64,000 nucleotides of DNA. It comes from Pelodera strongyloides (Eukaryota; Nematoda; Chromadorea; Rhabditida; Rhabditidae). Below, piece after piece: positions 45,801 through 52,900 of the stretch (positions within the stretch are counted from its first letter, which is position 1; each line of letters starts with the position of its first letter). Location of the stretch: NCBI GenBank assembly GCA_036852015.1, contig JAANDG010000021.1, positions 186,001 to 250,000 of the forward strand. Direction: 5' to 3'. The notes under the pieces were generated by a model. It was given only the letters and a program-made list of their open reading frames with translations. It did not search any database and had not been told where the DNA came from. The position numbers and the translations under genes are program-made.

Positions 45801-47266
45801 TTTTATCAACGTTCCATTTGCTCCCGTTCCCACTACAGTGGATACCCACTTCGGTATGGTTTGCGTTTTTTTTTATTCGTTTACGTAATTATATGCAGTC
45901 TCCAAACATTTTATCTATATAATTGTGCCTTAATCTGTGTATTTTATAATAGCTACTGTATATGTTGACCCTTGCCCGTATATTGATTCTTTTTCCTTAT
46001 CCTCCGACAATTTTATACCGAACAGAAACAGAAAAAATAACCCTATTTATCACCACCATGCACACCTGGAGTTTTTACGAGGAAGCTAATAAAATTCGTC
46101 AAATGGAGTAATCCGTACGATATCATAGCCTACCTTTTTATTTATTTGTTCAGGTCTTGCACGGACTCTTCTTGTATATGGCGATTACCTCATTAACAGG
46201 CAATGAAATGTTCGAGCGATTATTATTGTTGATAACAGAGCAGGTAGGGATTCTTTTACTTTAAAGTGAAATACCGGTCGGTTTTTGAAACGCATCGCGG
46301 TCAACTGAATACTTACGTATTTATGCTAATTTGCTCGATTTTAGCTCGATTTTTTTATTCTAATTTATGGTCATTTGCATATGCTGCATAAGAATGCTGG
46401 AGTACTCGATGCGTTTCAAAAACCGGCCGGCGTTTCGCTTCAATCAAATATAATATGGATAGGACGAGGCGCGGCTGTAAAAACGGCACCGCTTATTGTA
46501 AGCGCATCCCGCCGCACCTCTCCAAAAAACACGCGCAGGTGCACGAGCCGAAAACAACTCCTTTTGGCGCACACCCAGCGCAATGCGCACGCCAGAAGAC
46601 TAATGTTCCCCACTGCTGCAGAATATCGGCCCTCAAAGTTTTTCAGTAAACATCCTAGTTCGTCTTTCAGCAAACCTACCCTAATGCACATTATATCAGA
46701 ACGATGGCGCACCATTTGCACTCTCTTTGTGCGCGGCACTAGTGCCTACCACTTTGTATTTTTCAGCAAGCCTATCCGCCGACTCATTACATCAGAAAGG
46801 TTCCTCAACGGAAGGTTCACCTATTCACGGCTTGCCAATTACTACAATTGGTCATACTTTGTGCATTCGGATTCTCACCATATCCATTTATTGAAATGGT
46901 TTTCCCGATTGTTTGCTTCTTTTTCCTTCCGATACGGTAAGTCGTTTTTAATTTTTTTTTTAAAGCGGTGGACACGTGATTGCTGAAAATGTGTTCCATT
47001 CTGTGCCGGGAATGCCCAGATAGATACGACGCTTGCATGGACAGCATGGAAATGCAGTTTCAAACCACGCGGCACAATAATAAATAAGGAAAACAGAGAG
47101 AGTATTGCCAGCTTGGCTCTTTGGAATATGTTTTAGAAGAAGAATTTTACTAGTATTATATGCAAATTTGTATTTGATAAATAATTACCAAAAAAATTTC
47201 AGACATACCCTAATTCCACGATTGATTGACTACAAATACTTGGACGCATTGGATGGGCGGCACTGA
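29297..47266 (+). CDS. SLC4A11: SLC4A11-type membrane transporter
   Basis: First exon 29297-29807, then 33771-33933, 36781-36869, 37312-37402, 37968-38091, 39359-39465, 39921-40020, 40358-40471, 40786-40882, 40998-41111, 41324-41456, 41742-41815, 42395-42480, 42913-43019, 43281-43372, 43665-43737, 44539-44634, 44820-44993, 45745-45853, 46154-46243, 46767-46936 and 47203-47266. All phases join; the product is 925 aa. A variable, disordered N-terminus leads into the cytoplasmic domain (about residues 171-430: [24 protein letters not shown]-like [10 protein letters not shown]). The multi-pass domain starts at [18 protein letters not shown] and includes [39 protein letters not shown] and [16 protein letters not shown]. 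The C-terminus is DYKYLDALD. These are hallmarks of SLC4A11 rather than AE or NBC transporters. NMT and NST sites lie in the loop near residues 570-600. Substrate (borate, H+/OH-, NH3) is inferred only from the family. Nearly every intron carries a MITE. Confidence 0.93.
29836..29953. mobile_element. MITE family B copy, right end worn
   Basis: TTAAAGCGGTATGGTGCGTG at the left. It sits 28 bases behind the donor of the first SLC4A11 exon, with a TACTGCTTTTATTAA-like right end. Confidence 0.6.
30196..30377. mobile_element. MITE family A relative, degenerate
   Basis: The ends have drifted to CAGTATAACGGCCGGTCTTT and GGAACTGTTATAAAACTTTAA. The middle keeps TTATTCTAAT and CATTTGCATA. Confidence 0.6.
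30745..30975. repeat. Dispersed repeat, family Q (two cores)
   Basis: The core GGTCCTGAGCA...GGCGACGAGTTTCAGATGAC occurs at about 30813-30850 and again, as GGTCCCGAGCAGTCGGCGAC, at about 30934-30970. Both lie in the same minus-strand open frame ([16 protein letters not shown] and [16 protein letters not shown]), so this repeat has protein-like periodicity. Confidence 0.55.
31851..31874 (+). other. Upstream ORF overlapping the second SLC4A11 start
   Basis: MMPSRLQ then TGA. The stop overlaps the ATG at 31871 in the arrangement ATGA, which would permit termination-coupled reinitiation. Confidence 0.4.
31871..32747 (+). CDS. SLC4A11: Alternative first coding exon of the SLC4A11-type gene
   Basis: The ATG is followed by 292 codons and a G before the donor GTTAGT. 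That is the same phase and the same final base as the exon at 29297, so both can splice to 33771 and restore Asp (WSFA-D-EYDNV). No acceptor precedes it, which argues for its own promoter. The product of this form is 1,047 aa. The exon codes for an Ala/Thr-rich start, then Ser/Arg-rich stretches ([56 protein letters not shown]) with RRxS-type motifs typical of basophilic-kinase sites, and an acidic end ([18 protein letters not shown]). I chose ATG 31871 because the frame has no earlier ATG after the stop at 31829. Confidence 0.8.
33630..33800 (+). repeat. Tandem duplication across the exon 2 acceptor
   Basis: ATTCTATAAT...GATTTAG then ATGAGTACGACAC (copy 1, about 33630-33665) precedes ATTCTATAAA...AATTTAG then ACGAGTACGACAA (copy 2, the real exon). 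Copy 1 meets TAA after eight codons, so use of its acceptor would truncate the protein. Confidence 0.75.
33949..34398. mobile_element. TTAA inverted-repeat element, family J
   Basis: The ends are TTAAAGGAGGAGGCTCACGA and TCGTGAGGCTCCTCCTTTAA. The arms include CTTTTATCGA / TCGATAAAAAG and an inner CCCGAGG pair. It abuts a truncated family B left end at 34395. Confidence 0.8.
34117..35401 (+). repeat. 920-bp tandem duplication, 1.4 copies
   Basis: The 365 bases 34117-34481 recur at 35037-35401 with a single visible difference (ACGTGG versus AAGTGG). The 555 bases between start TGTTGCGACTGGCGCAAC and carry AATAAACC near their end, which suggests a solo LTR-like sequence. The near identity points to a recent event or an assembly effect. 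Confidence 0.8.
35494..35632. mobile_element. MITE family B copy
   Basis: TTAAAGCATTGTGGTACGTGG to ACCACGCGTCACACCGCTTTAA. A long CT microsatellite follows at 35820-35935. Confidence 0.75.
36170..36247. mobile_element. MITE family A deletion derivative
   Basis: Only the inner left piece (GGACAACTGAATTTCTACGT) and the right end (CCGGCCGGCATTTCGCTTTAA) remain. The last TTAA leads into ACGATCAGGCCCATGGG, an F/G-type end. Confidence 0.6.
36554..36725. mobile_element. MITE family A copy in intron 2
   Basis: It ends 55 bases before the exon at 36781, so the element supplies part of the upstream splice region. Confidence 0.85.
36844..37115 (+). repeat. Triplicated exon 3 end with its donor
   Basis: TTCACTCAAGATGCTGGCAA-TCAATGTGAGTCA is the true exon end and donor. 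It recurs with two changes at about 36955-36985 and more worn at about 37092-37115 (CACCCAAAATGATGCTAATC). The intronic phrase ACCATAGGAATTAT accompanies the copies. Confidence 0.85.
37459..37598. mobile_element. MITE family C relative
   Basis: TTAAAGCAGAATTGTACCTA to TACAATACTGCTTTAA, with the family C inner words ATCCTATGTATCCTATG. A similar relic lies at about 5389-5513. Confidence 0.7.
39152..39333. mobile_element. MITE family A copy in the intron before exon 39359
   Basis: Its right TTAA ends only 25 bases before the acceptor ATTCTTAG. Confidence 0.8.
39590..39910. repeat. ~60-bp tandem array built on a MITE end
   Basis: About six units of CAAAACCACGTGTCACACCG-CTTTAATAATTATTTCTATG. The first half is a family B right end. 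The second half matches the native sequence just before the acceptor at 39920 (AATAATTATTTCCATGTTCAG), so the unit spans the MITE-intron boundary. Confidence 0.85.
40046..40218. mobile_element. MITE family B-like copy
   Basis: TTAAAGCGATATAACAGCTGG to GACGTTATACCGCTTTAA. Confidence 0.75.
40481..40608. mobile_element. MITE family B copy, right end worn
   Basis: TTAAAGCGGTATGACACGTGG begins nine bases behind the donor of exon 40358-40471. The right end is CAAGGTCACACCATAA. Confidence 0.65.
40738..40764. repeat. Interstitial (CCTAAG)n in an intron
   Basis: About four units, 21 bases before the exon at 40786. Confidence 0.85.
41474..41667. mobile_element. MITE family B copy
   Basis: TTAAAGTGGTATGACACGTGG to ACCACATGCCATACCACTTTAA. 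The third base pair of both ends changed together (GCGG to GTGG), keeping the stem. Confidence 0.75.
41899..42036. mobile_element. Short inverted-repeat element
   Basis: TAGCCCGTATTCTCGGGTCG with GGAATGTTCCGTTTGGGA faces TCCCAAACGGAACGTTTCC and CGACCCGAGAATACTGGCTA. There is no TTAA at the ends, so it is a different class from families A-L. Confidence 0.7.
42222..42334. mobile_element. Inverted-repeat element, family M
   Basis: GAGGCCGTATTCAACAACAC to GGTGAATACGGCCC. Shorter than the copies at 3492 and 58767. Confidence 0.65.
42822..42893. repeat. (TA)n microsatellite in an intron
   Basis: About 70 bases of TA with one slip, ending shortly before the acceptor TATTTGCAG at 42912. Confidence 0.95.
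43994..44482. mobile_element. TTAA inverted-repeat element, family D
   Basis: Same arms as at 16909 but with independent substitutions (TTAAAGGGATAGATTCATCT at the left, GATACACCGTATCCCTTTAA at the right). Confidence 0.85.
44962..45290 (+). repeat. Duplicated exon end and donor, split by a MITE
   Basis: The exon end GGACATGTACATGAAGT plus donor GTAAGTTCAAATATTATT recurs at about 45260-45300 as GGACATGTACATGAAGTGTA-AGTTTAAATATTATT. A family A element lies between the copies. A third, worn copy may follow at about 45618 (AACAAAAAGAGTATCG). Confidence 0.85.
45011..45195. mobile_element. MITE family A copy
   Basis: TTAAAACGAAATACCAGCCGG to CCGGCCGGTATTTCGCTTTAA, inserted 17 bases behind a donor, inside the intron part of a junction repeat. 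Confidence 0.85.
45441..45611. mobile_element. MITE family C copy (near-palindrome)
   Basis: Centre GCGCGATCGTCCACGGCAATCGCGC instead of the GTACGATCGTCC form, changed on both arms. Confidence 0.9.
46261..46442. mobile_element. MITE family A copy
   Basis: Starts TTAAAGTGAAATACCGGTCGG 18 bases behind the donor of exon 46154-46243. The right TTAA is mutated to TTCA. Confidence 0.8.
46663..46800 (+). repeat. Duplicated acceptor and start of the penultimate exon
   Basis: Copy 1 (acceptor GTCTTTCAG at about 46670) reads [20 protein letters not shown] then ARH and a stop. Copy 2 (acceptor ATTTTTCAG, exon 46767) reads [16 protein letters not shown]. Copy 1 keeps the phase-0 join to the previous exon, so it could act as an alternative terminal exon. 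Confidence 0.75.
46960..47072. mobile_element. MITE family B copy, worn
   Basis: TTAAAGCGGTGGACACGTGAT to AAACCACGCGGCACAATAA, inside the last SLC4A11 intron. Confidence 0.6.
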
Positions 47267-47392
47267 AAATTTTGAATTTCTCAATAATTAAAAAGTTTTA
47301 ATATTAGCGCCTAAGGGAAACCCATCAGAATCTTTCTGTGCCTACATTCTCATCATACCATAGCTGTTTAGTTTCTGGCGTGTTGTTTATAT

Positions 47393-47500
47393 GTAAAGCG
47401 AAATGTCACGAGGTTTGCAAACTTATGCAAGGCAACCGGATTCCCATACGTGGGAATTGTCTTGCATTTACTTCACAAACCACGTGCCACACCGCTTTAA
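47393..47500. mobile_element. MITE family B copy
   Basis: The right end CACAAACCACGTGCCACACC-GCTTTAA is intact. The left end is worn to GTAAAGCGAAATGTCACGAGG. Confidence 0.65.
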
Positions 47501-47717
47501 ATTTCCTACAAATTTGTCGGGGAATACAGTCCGTAACGTTTCTCTCAGTGGTTTTCTCAGCGCAATAATTATCGATGAAATATTTTCTAGACATAATTCA
47601 GCAACGAATATGTAATTAATTAATTAGCCTACAAATTGTTTATGTTTTCGAATTTCTAACCAAAGCAGTTGTTCAAATAGACAATGCGGATTTCTATCAA
47701 AAGTACAGCCCATCAAC

Positions 47718-47885
47718 TTAAAGGATCAGGCGCACGAAAATGACTCACCCAGATTTTATTTTTATTTTTTATTATTTTAATTAGGACTAATTATGTTAAT
47801 TATGACTAATTAGGATATCGTGATACGGTAACGGATCAATATTGGTTACAAATAGAATCATAGCACCATGGGCCTGACCCTTTAA
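47718..47885. mobile_element. TTAA element, family G
   Basis: TTAAAGGATCAGGCGCACGA to ATGGGCCTGACCCTTTAA. The ends resemble family F with one base added or lost, and the middle is unrelated. Confidence 0.65.
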
Positions 47886-48066
47886 ACTTTAAGCTTTAAA
47901 CTATAAAATATGCATAATATCTCCAACCCCGTGCCATGTCCCTTGATATAAAATTCCCAGTCTGACTACCGGTTGCCTTTTCATTTTATTTTATTTAACT
48001 TAACAACTTTCCAATGATCCTTATCTAATCTTTAATTGTTTGATATATTTTATTTTGTCTGTTTGA

Positions 48067-48134
48067 CTAAGCCTAAGCCTAAGCTTAAGCCTAAGCCTAA
48101 GCCTAAGCCGAAGCCCAAGCCCAAGCGCAAGCCT
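48067..48134. repeat. Interstitial (CCTAAG)n, longest tract
   Basis: About eleven units, the last ones drifting to CCGAAG, CCCAAG and GCGCAAG. Confidence 0.9.
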
Positions 48135-48839
48135 ATCGTTCCTCCTAACCCAGTTATTATTGTCCAAACCTCTACACGAGTAAACTCATGACTTTTTCGT
48201 TATTTTTAAAGAGAAATATCAAATCAAAAATATCGCAAATCACTAGCAGATTTCTATTTTATTTTCACGAAAAATTATAATAAATTGTTTATTTCTCGTA
48301 CGAGTTCTGTATAAGTGTAGTGTTTTGGGCTAAATTCAACGACCAATTGGTCTCCAAAAAAACATATTCTGTGGTTTTTTTAACAAACATTTAAAATGGT
48401 ATTTCACGGTGTTTTGCTATTCCCTACAACTTCATTTCCGCGTACTGTATAGAAATTTCAAGTGCCTGACAGAGACCAGAGTCCGAGTGCCACAACACAT
48501 GGGAATGTTCTGTCAAGTCGAAGGTTTTACGAACCACGTGCCATACCGCTTTGAAGGCACTGGAGCCGAATGTCGATGATAGAGGAATATGAAATGCATG
48601 GATTTACCCAAATTGCTCAAGCTGCTGATTCCTAAATCATCCAATGTTAGGTTTGTGTTAACATATGTTAGTGTTATATATTATATATAATCAAGCTAAC
48701 AAACGCACTTACCGTTTTTTTTTATTCAAAGTATTACCTTATAGACACTATGATAATTTGACGAATGTTCGCTCCATGCGGGAACAAGCAATATTTCGCA
48801 GTGATTTATGCAGGTAAATTTGTCACAGCTGTCACAGTG

Positions 48840-48966
48840 TCTTCTCCTCTCTCTCTTTCTCTTTCACTTTCACTTTCTCTTTCTCTTTCTCTTTCTCTCC
48901 CTCTCTCGCTCTCTCTCCCTCTCTCTTGCTCTCTCTGTTTCTCTCTCTCTCTCTTTGTCTCTCTGA
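48840..48966. repeat. CT-rich microsatellite
   Basis: CT and CTTT units. It is complementary to the GA tract about 170 bases downstream. Confidence 0.9.
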
Positions 48967-49134
48967 GTTCGCCCCTTTTTTGCTCCGTTCGCGGCTCAAT
49001 TACAAGCAATTAGCAATTGGAAACAGCACTCCAAAAGATGAAACTTTAAACAGTTTCTGAAAGTTTCACGCCCTCATACAGGTAAATTATTCATGAGGAG
49101 CGTGTGGAAATTTTGAGGGAGAGATAAAAGCAGA

Positions 49135-49191
49135 GTGAGAGAGAGACAGAGAGACAGAGAGACAGAGAGACAGAGGGAGAGACAGAGAGAC

Positions 49192-49242
<51 letters not shown>

Positions 49243-49322
49243 AAAGAGAAAGTGAAAGTGAAAGTGAAAGTGAAAATGAAAGAGGGAGAGAGAGAGAGAG
49301 AAAGTGAAAGAGAAAGAGATAT
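49135..49322. repeat. GA-rich microsatellite with GACA and GTGAAA blocks
   Basis: Successive blocks of GAGACA, GAGA and AAAGTG units, showing repeated local expansion. Confidence 0.9.
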
Positions 49323-49890
49323 AAATACCGTATAATAAAAACGATAAAAAGCTTGGCAAAATCACCGCATAAATTGCGTGACGATAGAAAAAGAAGGAAA
49401 GTGAAAATTTGAAATTTCTCAATAAAATTTCCATTTTCGAATTTGAAATGCGCTGAGGAACTGCTTATTACTGAAAATAAGTGAAATAGGCAAAAAAAAG
49501 AAAGAAATGAAATCACTTCGAGAAGTATCCCATACATAGTTGTGGACAGTCAAGTAATATCTACGATCTTAAATTTTGTAATTCACGCACTTAGTATTTA
49601 TTTATTTATTTATTAAATAACACCGAATGAATAATATTAATAACACCTTATTAAATAGTATGAATAATATTAATAACACCTTATTAAATAGTATGCATAC
49701 AATGTAATATTCAGCGTGTTACTACATGAAATGCACAACTCATAACACTTATGAATGTGTGCTACCTTACTTACGCATAGCATGATCCTTATAAGCGTAT
49801 GAGCATATGCTTACCTAACTAGCTTGAACTATAAGTTACTAGTTGAAAAGTTTGATGATAGATTTGTGATAATGTAAGAGTACGATTCGG

Positions 49891-49897
49891 TTTCAGC
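49891..49897 (+). promoter_or_regulatory. 3' splice or trans-splice acceptor of the hyaluronidase gene
   Basis: TTTCAG lies 36 bases before the start codon with no coding exon upstream, so it is either a 5'UTR intron end or a spliced-leader acceptor. Confidence 0.5.
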
Positions 49898-49932
49898 TCC
49901 TCCGGGTTACCCTGTTTTTGAATTAAAAAAAT

Positions 49933-52900
49933 ATGACTATGATTATGATAAAGATCCTGATCTCAGTGACACTGCTTCTTGAGCAGAGTAGCTCGTTTAA
50001 GGTAAGTGTCCGTTTATTTGTCTTGACGTAACTGTTACCATTAGTATTTTATAATTACAATAAAGAGACAGGTAGCAGCAGATATTCCAACAACCGCTTA
50101 TATATGTTTGGTATAACAACCGCTTTTGAAACGTAAGCTGGACGCGGTAATCCTTCCATGTAGTGGATTCAAATGACTGCGCGGTTCTGCACCATTTTTC
50201 ATTCTAATTACATTCATTTGCATACAACATATGGGATGCAGTTGTTCGGCGTAGGTTTCGAAATCCGGCCGTTGTATCGCTTTAAAACTGCTTCAAATTC
50301 GCCGATGAATGTTATACTTTAAAAAAAAATCACAATTCAGATTTTCTGGAATTTACCTTCGGAGTCTTGCATACTCGATTCTAATACATCAATTAACTTG
50401 GACAACGCACTAATTGTGCATAATACGGGACATAAATGGACTGGAGAATACGCAGATCGGATAGTCATACTTTATCAAAACAAATTTGGAATGTAAGTCA
50501 TCACAAATTTTCACAAATTTTCATCAAATGTAAGCCATGAATTTAGAATGTAAGTCTTTAAAGCAGTATGGCACGTGGTTAAAAAACGTGAGATGGAAAG
50601 AGTTATGATGCCTTTGTTCGTCTGCCACGCGAAAATTGCGCGAGAAAAACAATGCGCACAGTAAGTCGGGTAGATGCGCCGCATGAGGCAACCCGCCCCT
50701 CTGTGTGTAACCCGGAGCTAGGGACAATCAGTATTGGTTGCGTGAAAAAGTGTGCGTGTAGCTCAACCGGTGAGTGCTTGCTAGCCATGCAAGTGACGCG
50801 GGTTCGAATCTGCTCCACGCCAAGTTTTTTCACAATAGACCAGATTGTTGCCTAGGAGCCATGAGGGCTAAGTGGGGGCCGAACCGGGTCCCAAGAGTTG
50901 TTGGGACTGGTACACAGTGGATTATGCCTGTGGGACCAGGCACTCTTGGGGAGAGGGTAGTAAGTCGGGTAGATGCGCCGCATGAGGCAACCCGCCCCTC
51001 TGTGTGTAACCCGGAGCTAGGGACAATCAGTATTGGTTGCGTGAAAAAGTGTGCGTGTAGCTCAACCGGTGAGTGCTTGCTAGCCATGCAAGTGACGCGG
51101 GTTCGAATCTGCTCCACGCCAAGTTTTTTCACAATAGACCAGATTGTTGCCTAGGAGCCATGAGGGCTAAGTGCACAACGTGTTCGTCTTATTTGTGCGG
51201 CTTGACACATTTTTTTCTGTTTAGGTGGCCCAGTTTAGAAGGATCCAATGAAAACGTCACATCCATAAATGGGGGAATTCCGCAGGTTTTTTATAGATTT
51301 TCTTTCTAATTTATGAATTGTTGAGAATGTAGGAAATACAGTAAAGTTAAAAATAGATAAGTCAGTACAGGTAACTATACTGTAGGCAAGTGGTAATCAG
51401 AATTCATGAGATTCCGATCGTGAAAATTAGAAGACCAAATGTAGCATTCAGCTATCAAAACACATAGATTAGTTAGTCGTCAGATACTTTAAAAAGGCAA
51501 TACATCATTTTTTTATATTATTACTCACGCAACATTATATTGGTTAGCATTAGATATTATTATTATACCTGTTCATATATTTTCTTTACCTATTTAGATC
51601 GGAAACCTGCGGAAGCATTTGGAAAAGGTTCGAATAGACATTGAAACGACAATACCAGAAGAAAATTTCAATGGAATTGCTGTCATTGGTAAGTTTCATA
51701 AAAAAATAAACCGTAAAAAATGTCATACATTGCAGAGTAAGTCGTGGAAAGTAGTATAATTTATAGGTGGAAGGATACCCTCACTTGCCGGCGCGGGAGC
51801 AACGCCCCGCTCACGGTTTGGCAAACCGCTAGTGCGCCGCGCGAACAAAATTTGAGTCCTTATTCGCGCGATCGTGGCGCGCATATAGCGAGCGGGCCGC
51901 TGACGCCATAAAGTTAGTCAGTGGTGATCTTGACTCGAATTGATCGAAAAAAAAACGAAAATATAAATTTCAGATCAAGAATTCTGGCGCGCTTTGTATG
52001 AAATGAACTACGGTACATTGTCCAAGTATCAGAAAGCTTCAATTAATTTGGCAGCTCGTCGGAAGGGACTGAATGTCAACAATAAAACCAGAAAATTTAT
52101 TGAAAAATATGCACAGGAAGAATTCGACACTGCCGCACGGTATGGTACATTGTTATTATGATTACCATTATTATTCAATTCAGTACTCAATAATTCAGGA
52201 CCGTCACAGTGCTCAATTACAGCAAATAATGATCATGCGGCGCATTATGGATTGTTAAATTTAAGTTGTAGGCTCATTGTAGAATCCAGAATTGTGAACT
52301 AGGCAGCATTATTTTTCCAAGTTATATTGCTAAGTACCGCAAGGAAGTTCTAATATTCAACGTCCCTTGAAAGAAGTGAAACCAAAATATGGTCACTTTT
52401 GTATGCATCAGAAAAGGAGGATATGCTTTATTCAATGCATTTGAGTAGAATACATTGTTACATGGCAACTCGTAACGCTTTACAAAAAAAAATAACGAAA
52501 ACACGTACCGTACCGCTTTACTGTCGTACCGCTTTACCTTGTAGAGCCTGGATGACGTCGACTATCAATTTATGTCGAAAATTGCGGCCGAATGCTAAGT
52601 GGGGATATTATCTCTATCCCTTTGTTGATTATAATGCCGGAACAACGAATAAAACAAGGCCGTTGGAAGTGACACGAAGATATGCTAAACGGTACACATA
52701 ATTAATCCTACGCTCTCAAATATGCATGCTACTCTGGTCCTCAGGCGCGCAGCGCGGAACGCGTTTGCGGGAAAAGACACAGAGAAACCTCTTTTCTACG
52801 TTTCCGCCTTTCCCATGTTAAAGGGATCGGTTCACCTGAAATAGTGTCTGTTTTTTTCTATAGGGGATAATACAAGTTTGGAATACAAAAAGTAGTGTTC

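Larger units (their letters stand above)
47267..49896. other. Intergenic stretch between SLC4A11 and hyaluronidase
   Basis: It contains family B copies (47393-47500 and about 48390-48555), element G, TTAGGC-type and CT/GA tracts, and a 36-bp tandem pair (about 49626-49695, AATAATATTAATAACACC). No exon is seen. No canonical AATAAA was found close behind the SLC4A11 stop. Confidence 0.5.

Noticed and set aside
46375..46986. 203-codon plus-strand ORF
   Set aside because: It overlaps the penultimate SLC4A11 exon in the wrong frame and starts in a MITE.
49087..49537. Long minus-strand ORFs rich in Ser/Leu/Phe
   Set aside because: They are translations of the GA/CT microsatellite and have no coding character.
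50750..50823. Functional tRNA-Gly
   Set aside because: The A and B boxes are good, but position 33 is A and the T-stem pairs poorly, and the sequence is part of a 299-bp repeat.
50652..51309. Repeated ORFs of 67 to 126 codons on both strands
   Set aside because: They arise from the two copies of the tRNA-derived repeat.
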